Shown here piece by piece: positions 8,897-17,526 of a stretch of 64,000 nt of DNA (positions are counted from its first letter, which is position 1; each line of letters opens with the position of its first letter). The position numbers and the translations under genes are program-made. A model generated the notes under the pieces. It saw only the letters and a program-made list of their open reading frames with translations. It was not told the DNA's origin and ran no database searches. The stretch is from Vulcanimicrobium sp035943995 (GTDB lineage Bacteria > Vulcanimicrobiota > Vulcanimicrobiia > Vulcanimicrobiales > Vulcanimicrobiaceae): contig DASZBS010000006.1 of the NCBI GenBank assembly GCA_035943995.1, positions 1 through 64,000 of the forward strand, read 5' to 3'.

Positions 8897-9397
8897 TCAG
8901 GCCTTTTTCTTGCGAGGACGCCCGACTTTTTTCTTGCGTCCGCCGGCCTTCTTGCGACCGCCCGCGGCCTTCTTGCGCCCGCCGGCTTTCTTCTTGCGTC
9001 CGCCGGCTTTCTTCTTGCGCCCGCCCGCGGCTTTCTTACGCCCGCCGGCTTTCTTCTTGCGCCCGCCCGCGGCTTTCTTCTTGCGTCCGCCGGCCTTCTT
9101 GCGCCCGCCCGCGGCTTTCTTACGCCCGCCGGCCTTCTTCTTGCGACCGCCGGCAGCTTTCTTACGCCCGCCGGCAGCTTTCTTGCGACCGCCGGCAGCT
9201 TTCTTACGGCCACCCGCGGCTTTCTTACGACCGCCGGCGGCTTTCTTACGGCCACCCGCGGCTTTCTTGCGACCGCCGGCAGCTTTCTTGCGGCCGGAGC
9301 CTTTCTTGCGACCGGCGCCCTTGCGACGGCCACCGCGGCCTGTCGTCGTCGGTTCTGCTGAACCGCCGGCTGCGCCGTTCTCTGTATCCGAACTCAT
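8897..9397 (-). CDS. Lys/Arg-rich tandem-repeat DNA-binding-type protein with AT-hook-like tail
   Basis: A 166-residue protein with an acidic/Gly-rich start (MSSDTENGAAGG) followed by about 17 tandem units of the form RKKAAGG or RKKKAGG. It ends in KVGRPRKKKA, whose GRP core flanked by basic residues matches an AT-hook. It has no Cys, Trp or hydrophobic core, so it should be disordered and bind nucleic acid. This is comparable in style to bacterial histone H1-like proteins (HctB, AlgP, KGG-repeat proteins), but the repeat is its own. The ATG at 9397 has an excellent GAGGAGG ribosome site, arguing for strong translation. It is divergent from topA across a 230-bp gap, suggesting a shared chromosome-topology theme (inference). 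Confidence 0.8.
   Translation of the reverse strand: MSSDTENGAAGGSAEPTTTGRGGRRKGAGRKKGSGRKKAAGGRKKAAGGRKKAAGGRKKAAGGRKKAAGGRKKAAGGRKKAAGGRKKKAGGRKKAAGGRKKAGGRKKKAAGGRKKKAGGRKKAAGGRKKKAGGRKKKAGGRKKAAGGRKKAGGRKKKVGRPRKKKA
8950..9310. repeat. Tandem coding repeat, about 18-24 bp units
   Basis: DNA tandem repeat encoding the RKKAAGG units of the basic protein on the minus strand. Units differ mostly at synonymous positions (for example cttcttgcgcccgcc, ctttcttacggccaccc). Length steps are always multiples of three bases, so expansion or contraction keeps the frame. This makes the locus prone to slippage length variation and to assembly error. Confidence 0.8.
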
Positions 9398-9550
9398 TCA
9401 ACCTCCTCGTCCGCGCGGACGGAGTTGTCTTTTCGCTTATGCGTGGAGCGTCGAAGCACCGACGCAGTTACACGCAGAATACAATTATTTTCGGATTCGT
9501 GCAACTCTCTGCCAGAATCGGCTGTTTCGCGCGCGCCCCGCGCGACGGAA

Positions 9551-9580
9551 TTGGACCCCATTGACGTCCGGGTTTATACT
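9551..9580 (+). promoter_or_regulatory. Sigma70-type promoter ahead of topA
   Basis: TTGGAC (9551-9556) and TATACT (9575-9580) with an 18-base spacer, 48 bases upstream of the topA GTG. This is a good match to a housekeeping promoter in an otherwise GC-rich setting. The rest of the 230-bp gap (9398-9550) is relatively AT-rich and must also hold the promoter of the divergent basic protein gene; I could not place that one with confidence. Confidence 0.5.
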
Positions 9581-9627
9581 GTGGCCCGAGACTCGTCCCC
9601 GACGAGCCGCACCCTCTGGAGACCGTT

Positions 9628-11805
9628 GTGGCGAAGCCGCTGATCATCGTCGAGTCGCCGACGAAAGCCAAAACCATCAAGAAATTCTTGCCCGCGCGCT
9701 TCGTCGTGAAGGCGTCGGTGGGCCACGTCCGCGACCTTCCGAAGTCGACGCTGGGCGTCGACGTGCTCAACGGATTCACGCCGCGCTACCTTACCATCAA
9801 AGGGAAGGGCGACATCATCAAAGACCTCAAGGCGGCGGCAAAAGGCGCCTCCGAGGTCTACCTCGCGACCGACCCCGATCGCGAGGGCGAGGCGATCGCG
9901 TGGCATCTCGCGGAGCTGCTGAAGCTCGAAAATCCCAAGCGGATCGAGCTGCACGAGATCACCAAGGACGCCGCGCTGGCGGCGCTCAAGGACGCGCACG
10001 CCATCGACATGCCGCGCGTCAACGCGCAGCAGGCGCGCCGGATTCTCGACCGGCTGGTGGGCTACAAGATCTCGCCGCTGCTGTGGGCGAAGGTGCGCGG
10101 CGGGCTCTCCGCCGGGCGCGTGCAATCGGTCGCGGTGCGGCTGATCGTGGACCGCGAGCGCGAGATCCGCGCCTTTCTTCCCAGGGAATATTGGACGGTC
10201 ACCGCGCAGCTGGCGCAGCTGGTGCACGACCTCGACGCGCCGGCACCGATGGTGTTCCCGGCCGATCTGCTGCAGATCGACGGCGCGAAAGCGGAGATCA
10301 CCAACGGCGAGCAGGCCGAGGCGATCATGGCGGCGCTGCAAGGCGCGGCGTTCCGGATCGACTCGGTCAAGACGCGCGAGACGCGCCGCAACGCGGCGGC
10401 GCCGTTCACCACCTCGACGCTCCAGCAAGAGGCGTCCCGCAAGCTGAAGTTCCGCGTCCGCAAGACGATGCAGCTCGCGCAGGCGCTGTACGAGGGGGTC
10501 GATCTCGGCCGCAGCGAGGGCACGCAAGGCCTCATCACCTACATGCGCACCGACTCGACGCGCATCTCCGACTCGGCGCGCGACGCCGCGCGGGAGTACA
10601 TCACCGGCCGGTTCGGCGCGGAATACCACAGCGGCGGCCGCCAGTTCAAGCTCAAGGAAGGCGCGCAGGACGCGCACGAAGCGATCCGCCCGACATCGGT
10701 GCTCCACACGCCGGAGTCGCTCTCGAAGATCCTCAAGCGCGACGAATTGCGGCTCTACCAGCTGATCTGGGAGCGTTTCGTGGCGTCGCAGATGGCGCCG
10801 GCGGTGTTCGACCAGACGACCGTCGACATCGCGGCGGCGCAGCGGTTCACGTTCCGGGCGACCGGCAGCGTGCTCAAGTTCGCCGGCTTCACCGCCGTGT
10901 ACGAAGAGGGCACGGACGATGCCGCGCAACCGGAAGGCGGCACGACGGCGAAGGGCACGAAGCGCCCGATCCTGCCGAAGCTCACCGCGAACGAAGACCT
11001 CGACGCGAAGTCGATCGACCCGAAGCAGCACTTCACCGAGCCGCCGCCGCGCTTCACCGAAGCCAGTCTGGTTCGCACGCTCGAGGAGAACGGCATCGGG
11101 CGGCCGTCGACGTACAGCGCGATCGTCGAGACGATCCAGGCGCGCGGCTACGTCGAGCAGCTCGAGCGCCGCTTCTACCCGACGGACATCGGCGAGCAAG
11201 TGAACGACCTGCTGGAAAAGCACTTCCCGGACATCGTCGACCCGAAGTTCACCGCGTTGATGGAAGGCCAGCTCGACACGCTTGCTGATACCGGCGGCGA
11301 CTGGGACGCGACTGCCAAGGTGCTCGGCGCGTTTTACGTCGACTTCGAGAAAGAGCTGGCCGAGGCGGAGCGGGTGCTGCCGAAGTTCGAGCAGCGCGAC
11401 GAACCGACCGACGAGATCTGCGTCAACTGCGGCAAGCCGATGGTGATCAAGACCGGCCGGTTCGGGAAGTTCATGTCGTGCACGGGCTATCCGGAGTGCA
11501 AGACCACGAAGCCCATCCTCAAGGACACCGGCGTGAAGTGTCCCAAGGACGGCGGCATGATCGCGGAGCGCAAGTCCCGCAAGGGCCGCACGTTCTACGG
11601 CTGCGCGAACTACCCGGCGTGCGACTTCGTGTCGTGGGACCCCGTCGCGCCGCAGCCGTGCGCCGTGTGCGGCGACTACGTCGTCGAAAAGCGAAAGCGC
11701 GGCGGCGGCGTCAGCTACGTCTGCCACACCGATCGCACGCATGCGACCGGCCTGGGCGCGCACCCCGACTCCGACGAAGCGGACGCCGAGCTCGAACCGG
11801 TGTGA
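9628..11805 (+). CDS. topA: DNA topoisomerase I (type IA)
   Basis: Relaxes negative supercoils by single-strand cleavage. The 725-residue protein has the TOPRIM start (LIIVESPTKAKTI), the acidic ATDPDREGEAIAWHL motif, RVNAQQARRILDRLVGY, SAGRVQSVAVRLI, and the catalytic tyrosine about residue 305 in TYMRTDS. The tail has three zinc-ribbon-like modules: CVNCGKP...CTGYPECK, CPKDG...GCANYPAC, and CAVCGD...VCH. The GTG start has GGAG 6 bases upstream. The stop overlaps the ATG of trmFO (TGATG), the same neighbour order as in many Firmicutes. Confidence 0.97.
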   Translation: MAKPLIIVESPTKAKTIKKFLPARFVVKASVGHVRDLPKSTLGVDVLNGFTPRYLTIKGKGDIIKDLKAAAKGASEVYLATDPDREGEAIAWHLAELLKLENPKRIELHEITKDAALAALKDAHAIDMPRVNAQQARRILDRLVGYKISPLLWAKVRGGLSAGRVQSVAVRLIVDREREIRAFLPREYWTVTAQLAQLVHDLDAPAPMVFPADLLQIDGAKAEITNGEQAEAIMAALQGAAFRIDSVKTRETRRNAAAPFTTSTLQQEASRKLKFRVRKTMQLAQALYEGVDLGRSEGTQGLITYMRTDSTRISDSARDAAREYITGRFGAEYHSGGRQFKLKEGAQDAHEAIRPTSVLHTPESLSKILKRDELRLYQLIWERFVASQMAPAVFDQTTVDIAAAQRFTFRATGSVLKFAGFTAVYEEGTDDAAQPEGGTTAKGTKRPILPKLTANEDLDAKSIDPKQHFTEPPPRFTEASLVRTLEENGIGRPSTYSAIVETIQARGYVEQLERRFYPTDIGEQVNDLLEKHFPDIVDPKFTALMEGQLDTLADTGGDWDATAKVLGAFYVDFEKELAEAERVLPKFEQRDEPTDEICVNCGKPMVIKTGRFGKFMSCTGYPECKTTKPILKDTGVKCPKDGGMIAERKSRKGRTFYGCANYPACDFVSWDPVAPQPCAVCGDYVVEKRKRGGGVSYVCHTDRTHATGLGAHPDSDEADAELEPV

Positions 11806-13175
11806 TGCCGCCCGACGTCACCGTCATCGGCGGCGGATTAGCAGGCTGCGAAGCGGCGTGGCAGGCGGCGCGGCGCGGCGCTTCGGTCGTGCTGTACGAG
11901 ATGCGGCCGCACAAGCGCGGGCCCGCGCACCACACCGGGACGCTCGCGGAGCTGGTGTGCTCGAACTCGCTGCGCGGCGCCGCGCTCGAGAACGCCGTCG
12001 GCCTGTTGAAAGAAGAGCTCGCGCGGCTCGACTCGCTGATCGTCACGTCGGCGCGCGAAGCGGCCGTGCCCGCCGGCGGCGCGCTCGCCGTGGACCGCGA
12101 GCGGTTCGGTGCGCTGGTGGAGTCGCGGCTCGCCGCATTACCAAACGTCGAGGTTCGGCGTGAAGAGATCACCGCTATCCCGTCTTCGGGAACCGTGGTC
12201 GTGGCGTGCGGGCCGCTGCCGTCAGAAGAGCTGGCGAACGCGGTCGACGATCTGGTCGGCGGACGGCTGCACTACTATGACGCGGCCGCGCCGATCGTCG
12301 CGCTCGACTCCATCGACACGAACGCGATGTACCGCAAGTCGCGCTACGACAAGGGCGCAGGCGACGACTACCTCAACATCCCGCTCGACCGCGACACCTA
12401 CGCGCAGTTCATCGCCGACCTGCGGTCGCTGCCCAAGCACGACCCGCACGGTTTCGAGGCCGACGCGGCGGCGGGCGACGTGCCGTATTTCGAGGGCTGC
12501 CTGCCGATCGAAGAGATGGCCGCGCGCGGCGAGGACGCGCTGCGCTTCGGCCCGCTCAAGCCCGTCGGGCTGCGCGATCCGCGCACCGGCAAGACGCCGC
12601 ACGCCGTCGTGCAGCTTCGCAACGAGAACGCCGACGGCACGGCGCTCAACCTCGTCGGGTTCCAGACGCGGCTGACGTGGCCGGCGCAAAAAGAAGCGTT
12701 CGGCAAGCTCCCGGGTCTGGCGAACGCGGAGTGGCTGCGGCTGGGCGTGATGCACCGCAACACGTTCATCGACTCGCCGCGCTTGCTCACCGCCGATCTG
12801 CGGCTGCGCGCGAACCCGCGCGTGTTCTTCGCCGGGCAGATCACGGGCGCCGAAGGCTACGTCGAAGCCGCGGCGTGCGGCACGATCGCGGGCATCGCCG
12901 CGGCGCGCGAACGGCTCGGGCTCGCGCCCGTCGGCGTGCCGGCGGACACCGCGCTGGGCGCCGTCGTCGCGCACCTGCAGAACACGGAGTCGCCCGACTT
13001 CCAGCCCGCCAACGTCACCTGGACGTTCTTCTCGCCGCTCGCGGAGAACGTCCGCGAGAAGCGCGAGCGGCGCGCCCGCATGGCGCAGCGCGCGCTCGCG
13101 AAGATCGACGCGTTCGCCGCTGCGGTCGCGCCGCAGGCCGTGCAAGCGGTCGTCGCGGCGGCGAGCAGCCACTAG
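11805..13175 (+). CDS. trmFO: Methylenetetrahydrofolate--tRNA-(uracil-5-)-methyltransferase
   Basis: Folate- and FAD-dependent enzyme making 5-methyluridine at tRNA position 54. The 456-residue sequence opens with the dinucleotide-binding loop VIGGGLAGCEAAWQ, then has LYEMRP, HTGTLAELVCSNSLR, and the C-terminal FAGQITGAEGYVEAAACG FAD site. The cysteine in LVCSNS is the family's conserved catalytic-region Cys. The ATG start lies inside the topA stop. TrmFO, rather than SAM-dependent TrmA, is typical of Gram-positive, cyanobacterial and deep-branching lineages and not of most Proteobacteria, which helps the taxonomic guess. Confidence 0.95.
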   Translation: MPPDVTVIGGGLAGCEAAWQAARRGASVVLYEMRPHKRGPAHHTGTLAELVCSNSLRGAALENAVGLLKEELARLDSLIVTSAREAAVPAGGALAVDRERFGALVESRLAALPNVEVRREEITAIPSSGTVVVACGPLPSEELANAVDDLVGGRLHYYDAAAPIVALDSIDTNAMYRKSRYDKGAGDDYLNIPLDRDTYAQFIADLRSLPKHDPHGFEADAAAGDVPYFEGCLPIEEMAARGEDALRFGPLKPVGLRDPRTGKTPHAVVQLRNENADGTALNLVGFQTRLTWPAQKEAFGKLPGLANAEWLRLGVMHRNTFIDSPRLLTADLRLRANPRVFFAGQITGAEGYVEAAACGTIAGIAAARERLGLAPVGVPADTALGAVVAHLQNTESPDFQPANVTWTFFSPLAENVREKRERRARMAQRALAKIDAFAAAVAPQAVQAVVAAASSH

Positions 13176-13221
13176 GCGGCGGACTGCAACCCCGCCGTCA
13201 CGCGGCGAGTAGCTAGTCCAG

Positions 13222-13748
13222 ATGCGTATACGATCCACCACGATCTGCGCGGTCCGCCGGGACGGCAAGATCGCGATGGCGGGCGACGGTCAGGTGACCG
13301 TCGACAAAACCGTCATGAAGCACGGCGCGCGCAAAGTGCGCACGATCGCCGGCGGCAAGGTGCTGGCCGGTTTCGCGGGCAGCGCTGCCGACGGCATCAC
13401 GCTGCTCGAGAAGTTCGAGGGCAAGATGAGCGCCTACAAGGACAACGTCCTGCGCGCGGCCGTCGAGCTCGCGAAGGACTGGCGCCAGGACCGCGCGCTG
13501 CGCCGGCTCGAAGCGCTGCTCATCGTCGGCACGCCCGAGCACCTGTTCGTGCTCAGCGGCACCGGCGACGTGATCGAGCCCGACGAAGGCGTCGCCGCGA
13601 TCGGCAGCGGCGGGCCCTACGCGCAAGCTGCCGCGATGGCGCTGCTCGAGCACTCCACGCTCGACGCCGCCGCGATCGCCAGAGAAGCGCTCCGCATCGC
13701 CGGGCGCATCGACATCTACACCAACGACAACGTCGAAGTATTATCGCT

Positions 13749-13752
<4 letters not shown>
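13222..13752 (+). CDS. hslV: ATP-dependent protease subunit HslV (ClpQ)
   Basis: Threonine peptidase of the HslUV proteasome-like complex. The protein has 176 residues, with TTICAVRRDGKIAMAGDGQVT at the front and GSGGPYAQAAAMAL in the core. The start predicted at 13222 gives a five-residue lead (MRIRS) before the Thr-Thr pair, so the mature N-terminal Thr would be exposed by removing a short propeptide, unlike E. coli HslV where only Met is removed. Its stop overlaps hslU by 4 bases. There is no clear Shine-Dalgarno sequence in the 46-base gap after trmFO. Confidence 0.94.
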
Positions 13753-15191
<1,439 letters not shown>

Positions 15192-15205
15192 CGGCGGTTG
15201 TGGTG

Positions 15206-15353
15206 GCGTTCGCGGCGGGCACGTGCTGCTGCCGGGGACGCCCGCGTTTTTCCATCCTTGGAAAAACGCTACTCGCACAAAATTTGCTCTCGCCATCCTG
15301 GCTCCGCAAATTTCTGTGACGCCCCGTCATCAGCACGTGCCCGCCGCGAACGC
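15206..15353. mobile_element. MITE-like element with 23-bp perfect terminal inverted repeats
   Basis: Bases 15206-15228 (starting GCGTTCGCGGCGGGCACG) are the exact reverse complement of 15331-15353. Inside are two further inverted repeats: GCGTTTTTCCA (15244-15254) with TGGAAAAACGC (15259-15269), and AAATTTGC (15280-15287) with GCAAATTT (15306-15313). The 148-bp unit has no convincing gene and is clearly more AT-rich in the middle than its surroundings. This layout suits a non-autonomous transposable element or a large palindromic repeat. I see no obvious target-site duplication. It occupies most of the 217-bp gap between hslU and the convergent CAAX-family gene and could also act as a terminator. 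Confidence 0.65.
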
Positions 15354-15370
15354 AGGCATGCCCTATGTCA

Positions 15371-15406
15371 CCCTGAGCTTGTCGAAGGGTGCGCCACGAT
15401 CGTGGC
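15371..15406. repeat. REP-like palindrome CCCTGAGCTTGTCGAAGGG plus adjacent palindrome
   Basis: The 19-mer at 15371-15389 is an imperfect palindrome of a kind that recurs as an intergenic repeat in many bacterial genomes. It is followed at 15393-15406 by a perfect 14-bp palindrome GCCACGATCGTGGC. Together they lie just after the stop codon of the minus-strand gene and may help end transcription. Confidence 0.55.
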
Positions 15407-15408
15407 TG

Positions 15409-16182
15409 CTATTGATTGTTCAAAGACATCATCACGAGAAAGATTGCGCCCAAGGCGTTGTTCAAGGCGTGTAGGATTATCGGGACCCAGAGGTTGGCGG
15501 TTGCGGCGTAGGCTAGGGCGGTGATGAGGCCTAGGGCTGCGATCGTTGGGAATAGGACCGGGTCGCCGTGCACTGCGCCGAATAGGAGCGCCGTGATCAG
15601 TGCGCTTGCGACGATGCCCAGGCGGGACGCGAGTGCGCCGAACAGGAGGCCGCGGAAGACGGTTTCCTCTACGATCGGGGCGACGATCGCGATCGACACG
15701 ATCGCGAGGGCGGCGCTGAGCGTGGTCATCGCCGGGACGCTCGACTTCACGTCGAAGTGCTCGAAGCCGGCCTGCACGTGCTTCGTTTGATCGGTGAGTA
15801 CCAGCAGCAGTCCCGTTCCGATGCGGACCAGCATGAGTGCGCCGACCGCCGTCAGGATCGTGCGGACGTCGGTGGTGCGCAGCTTGCAAAACGGGTGGGC
15901 CTTCATCGTGCGCAGGCGCCACCATGCGAACCAGCCGCCGGCGGCGTAGAAGATCAGCTCGGCGACGGCGATGAGTGGGTGGCCGGGGTTCGTCGACGGC
16001 GTGGTGCCCGTTATCAGGATCGCCGCGACGTACAGAACGATCATCGCGATGACCATCACGGCGAAGCCCGTCACCGTCGAGCCTAGCGCGGAGAGGATGC
16101 CGTTCCAGAACGGGACGGCGATGCGCTCGCGGCCGTCGTCGCGTGTGAAGGCGCGTGGGAGTTTGAGCGTGCGCGTCGCCAA
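15409..16182 (-). CDS. CPBP family intramembrane metalloprotease (CAAX/Abi type)
   Basis: A 257-residue membrane protein with about seven or eight hydrophobic segments. The family motifs are present: EETVFRG (motif 1 EExxxR), a His in FGAVHGD (motif 2), and HALNN (motif 3). Members cleave within membranes or process peptides, and bacterial roles include bacteriocin self-protection; the target here is unknown. The start is likely TTG 16182, since no ATG or GTG fits before the charged N-terminal leader. It lies 6 bases after the secreted protein gene on the same strand, so both are probably one transcript. The last few hundred bases have a higher AT content than average. Confidence 0.85.
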   Translation of the reverse strand: MATRTLKLPRAFTRDDGRERIAVPFWNGILSALGSTVTGFAVMVIAMIVLYVAAILITGTTPSTNPGHPLIAVAELIFYAAGGWFAWWRLRTMKAHPFCKLRTTDVRTILTAVGALMLVRIGTGLLLVLTDQTKHVQAGFEHFDVKSSVPAMTTLSAALAIVSIAIVAPIVEETVFRGLLFGALASRLGIVASALITALLFGAVHGDPVLFPTIAALGLITALAYAATANLWVPIILHALNNALGAIFLVMMSLNNQ

Positions 16183-16188
16183 ATCGGT

Positions 16189-16575
16189 TTAGTGCGTCGC
16201 TGCCAACAGGGGGCGGGGGCAACGCCGGGCGACGGCGTGGCGTGGCGAGCGGATGCGTTGCGGGTCCGTGATCTCCAGGGCGATCCAGGGGGACGTGCCG
16301 TGCGGTGTCCAGGTGTCGCGGACGGATTGGGCGACGGCTCCGTCGCCCGCGAAGGCGAGGCGCCCGGTCGGCGAGACCGTGCCGTCGCTGCGGACGAAGC
16401 GGTACGCGATGGTGCGCTGCACGGCTGCATCGTACGCCGTGATGGTGGCGGTGGTTACGACGGCGCAGTGCGCCGCCGGACGCGCGTCCAGCGTCATGGC
16501 GAGGCCCGCGGCCGGCCCTGGGAGGGTAGGGCCGGTCACGAGCATCGCGAGGAAGGCGCCGGTGACAACGCGCAT
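16189..16575 (-). CDS. Small secreted protein of unknown function
   Basis: A 128-residue protein whose N-terminus (MRVVTGAFLAMLVTGPTLPGPAAGLA) looks like a Sec signal peptide. The rest has alternating polar/hydrophobic stretches typical of a beta-sandwich (TATITAYDAAV...IAYRFVRSDGTV), with two cysteines that could pair after export. I recognise no family. The ATG at 16575 has AGGATGA upstream. It is the first gene of a two-gene unit with the CAAX-type protease, and divergent from the HiPIP gene. Confidence 0.6.
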   Translation of the reverse strand: MRVVTGAFLAMLVTGPTLPGPAAGLAMTLDARPAAHCAVVTTATITAYDAAVQRTIAYRFVRSDGTVSPTGRLAFAGDGAVAQSVRDTWTPHGTSPWIALEITDPQRIRSPRHAVARRCPRPLLAATH

Positions 16576-16635
16576 CGTACGGTCATCCTACCCGCGTCCC
16601 ATTACCGGGCGCTTACGGAGGTCGTGCGTCGTCTC

Positions 16636-16902
16636 ATGGACATGAAATCATCCGTCTCGCGCGGCCGGGTCCTCAGGGGCTTGGTCGCCATCCCATTCGT
16701 CGCGCTCGGTGTCGGTGCGACGTTGTCGGCCGCGCAGGCCGCCGACAACAAGAAACAGTTCAAGTACCAGGACAAGCCCGGGAAGAACGGCCAGAAGTGC
16801 TCCGGGTGCAGCCTGTTCGTCAAGCCGGACAAGTGCAAGATCGTCACCGGGAAGATCAGCCCCAACGGCTGGTGCATCGCCTGGGCGCCCAAGAAGAAGT
16901 AG
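16636..16902 (+). CDS. High-potential iron-sulfur protein (HiPIP), Tat-exported
   Basis: Small electron carrier with one [4Fe-4S] cluster, normally periplasmic. The 88-residue precursor has a twin-Arg-like leader (SRGRVLRGLVAIPFVALGVGA) ending near AQA, and four cysteines spaced C-x2-C-x9-C-x13-C, with the last in the GWCIAW context typical of HiPIP. The start is uncertain: ATG 16636 has GGAGG 14 bases upstream, ATG 16642 follows, and a GTG at 16624 is also in frame but too close to the GGAGG. No partner oxidase or cytochrome is adjacent, so its donor and acceptor are unknown. Confidence 0.88.
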   Translation: MDMKSSVSRGRVLRGLVAIPFVALGVGATLSAAQAADNKKQFKYQDKPGKNGQKCSGCSLFVKPDKCKIVTGKISPNGWCIAWAPKKK

Positions 16903-16995
16903 GGCAACCGGCCGTCTGACCGTGCCGAGGGTGATTCGGGCTGCGGCTTCGCCGGAACTCGAATCCCCGCGGCGTGGTTATACTGGAGGCATCCT

Positions 16996-17526
16996 ATGGC
17001 GTACATCCGCGAGATCATCACCGAAGGGCATCCCACGCTGCGCAAGGTCGCGAAGAAGGTCGATCCGGCCGACCTCGCCGACCCGATCTTTCAGCAGCTT
17101 CTCGACGACATGTTCGAAACGATGTACCACGCCCCGGGGATCGGGCTCGCCGCGCCGCAGATCGGCATCTCGAAGCGCATCTTCACCGTCGACCTCGCCG
17201 ACGACGACGACAAGCACGGGCCGTTCGTCGTCATCAATCCGAAGTTCACGGTGACCGAGGGCGAGATCGAGTCGGTCGAAGGCTGTCTGTCGGTGCCCGG
17301 GATGGTGGGCGACCTGACGCGCTTCGAACGCGTCGTGTGCACTGGGATCGACCGGAACGGCAAGAAGATCACGCTGGACGGCACCGGGCTGTTCGGGCGC
17401 TGCCTGCAGCACGAGATGGACCACCTCGACGGCGTGCTGTACATCGACAAGGCCAAGAACATCCGTCCCGCCGAGTCCGACGAAGAAGTCGCGGAGGCCG
17501 AAGCGGTCGCCGCCGGCACGCGCTGA
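16996..17526 (+). CDS. def: Peptide deformylase
   Basis: Removes the formyl group from nascent N-terminal Met using a metal ion. The 176-residue enzyme shows motif 1 GIGLAAPQIG, motif 2 EGCLSVPG (metal Cys) and motif 3 QHEMDHLDG (two metal His and the catalytic Glu). The ATG at 16996 has GGAGG 6 bases upstream. It is the first gene of a chain running through rodA with 4-base overlaps almost throughout. The Glu/Ala-rich C-terminal tail is common in the family. Confidence 0.96.
   Translation: MAYIREIITEGHPTLRKVAKKVDPADLADPIFQQLLDDMFETMYHAPGIGLAAPQIGISKRIFTVDLADDDDKHGPFVVINPKFTVTEGEIESVEGCLSVPGMVGDLTRFERVVCTGIDRNGKKITLDGTGLFGRCLQHEMDHLDGVLYIDKAKNIRPAESDEEVAEAEAVAAGTR

Noticed and set aside
8910..9360. 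Long Pro/Phe/Leu-rich and Ala/Gly/Leu-rich open frames over the basic repeat gene
   Set aside because: All six frames are open because of the GC-rich tandem repeat; only the RKKAAGG frame has a strong ribosome site and a sensible start and end.
16979..16984. TATACT just upstream of def as a -10 box
   Set aside because: It would place the transcript start within a few bases of the ATG and exclude the GGAGG from the mRNA, and no -35 is visible; probably chance.
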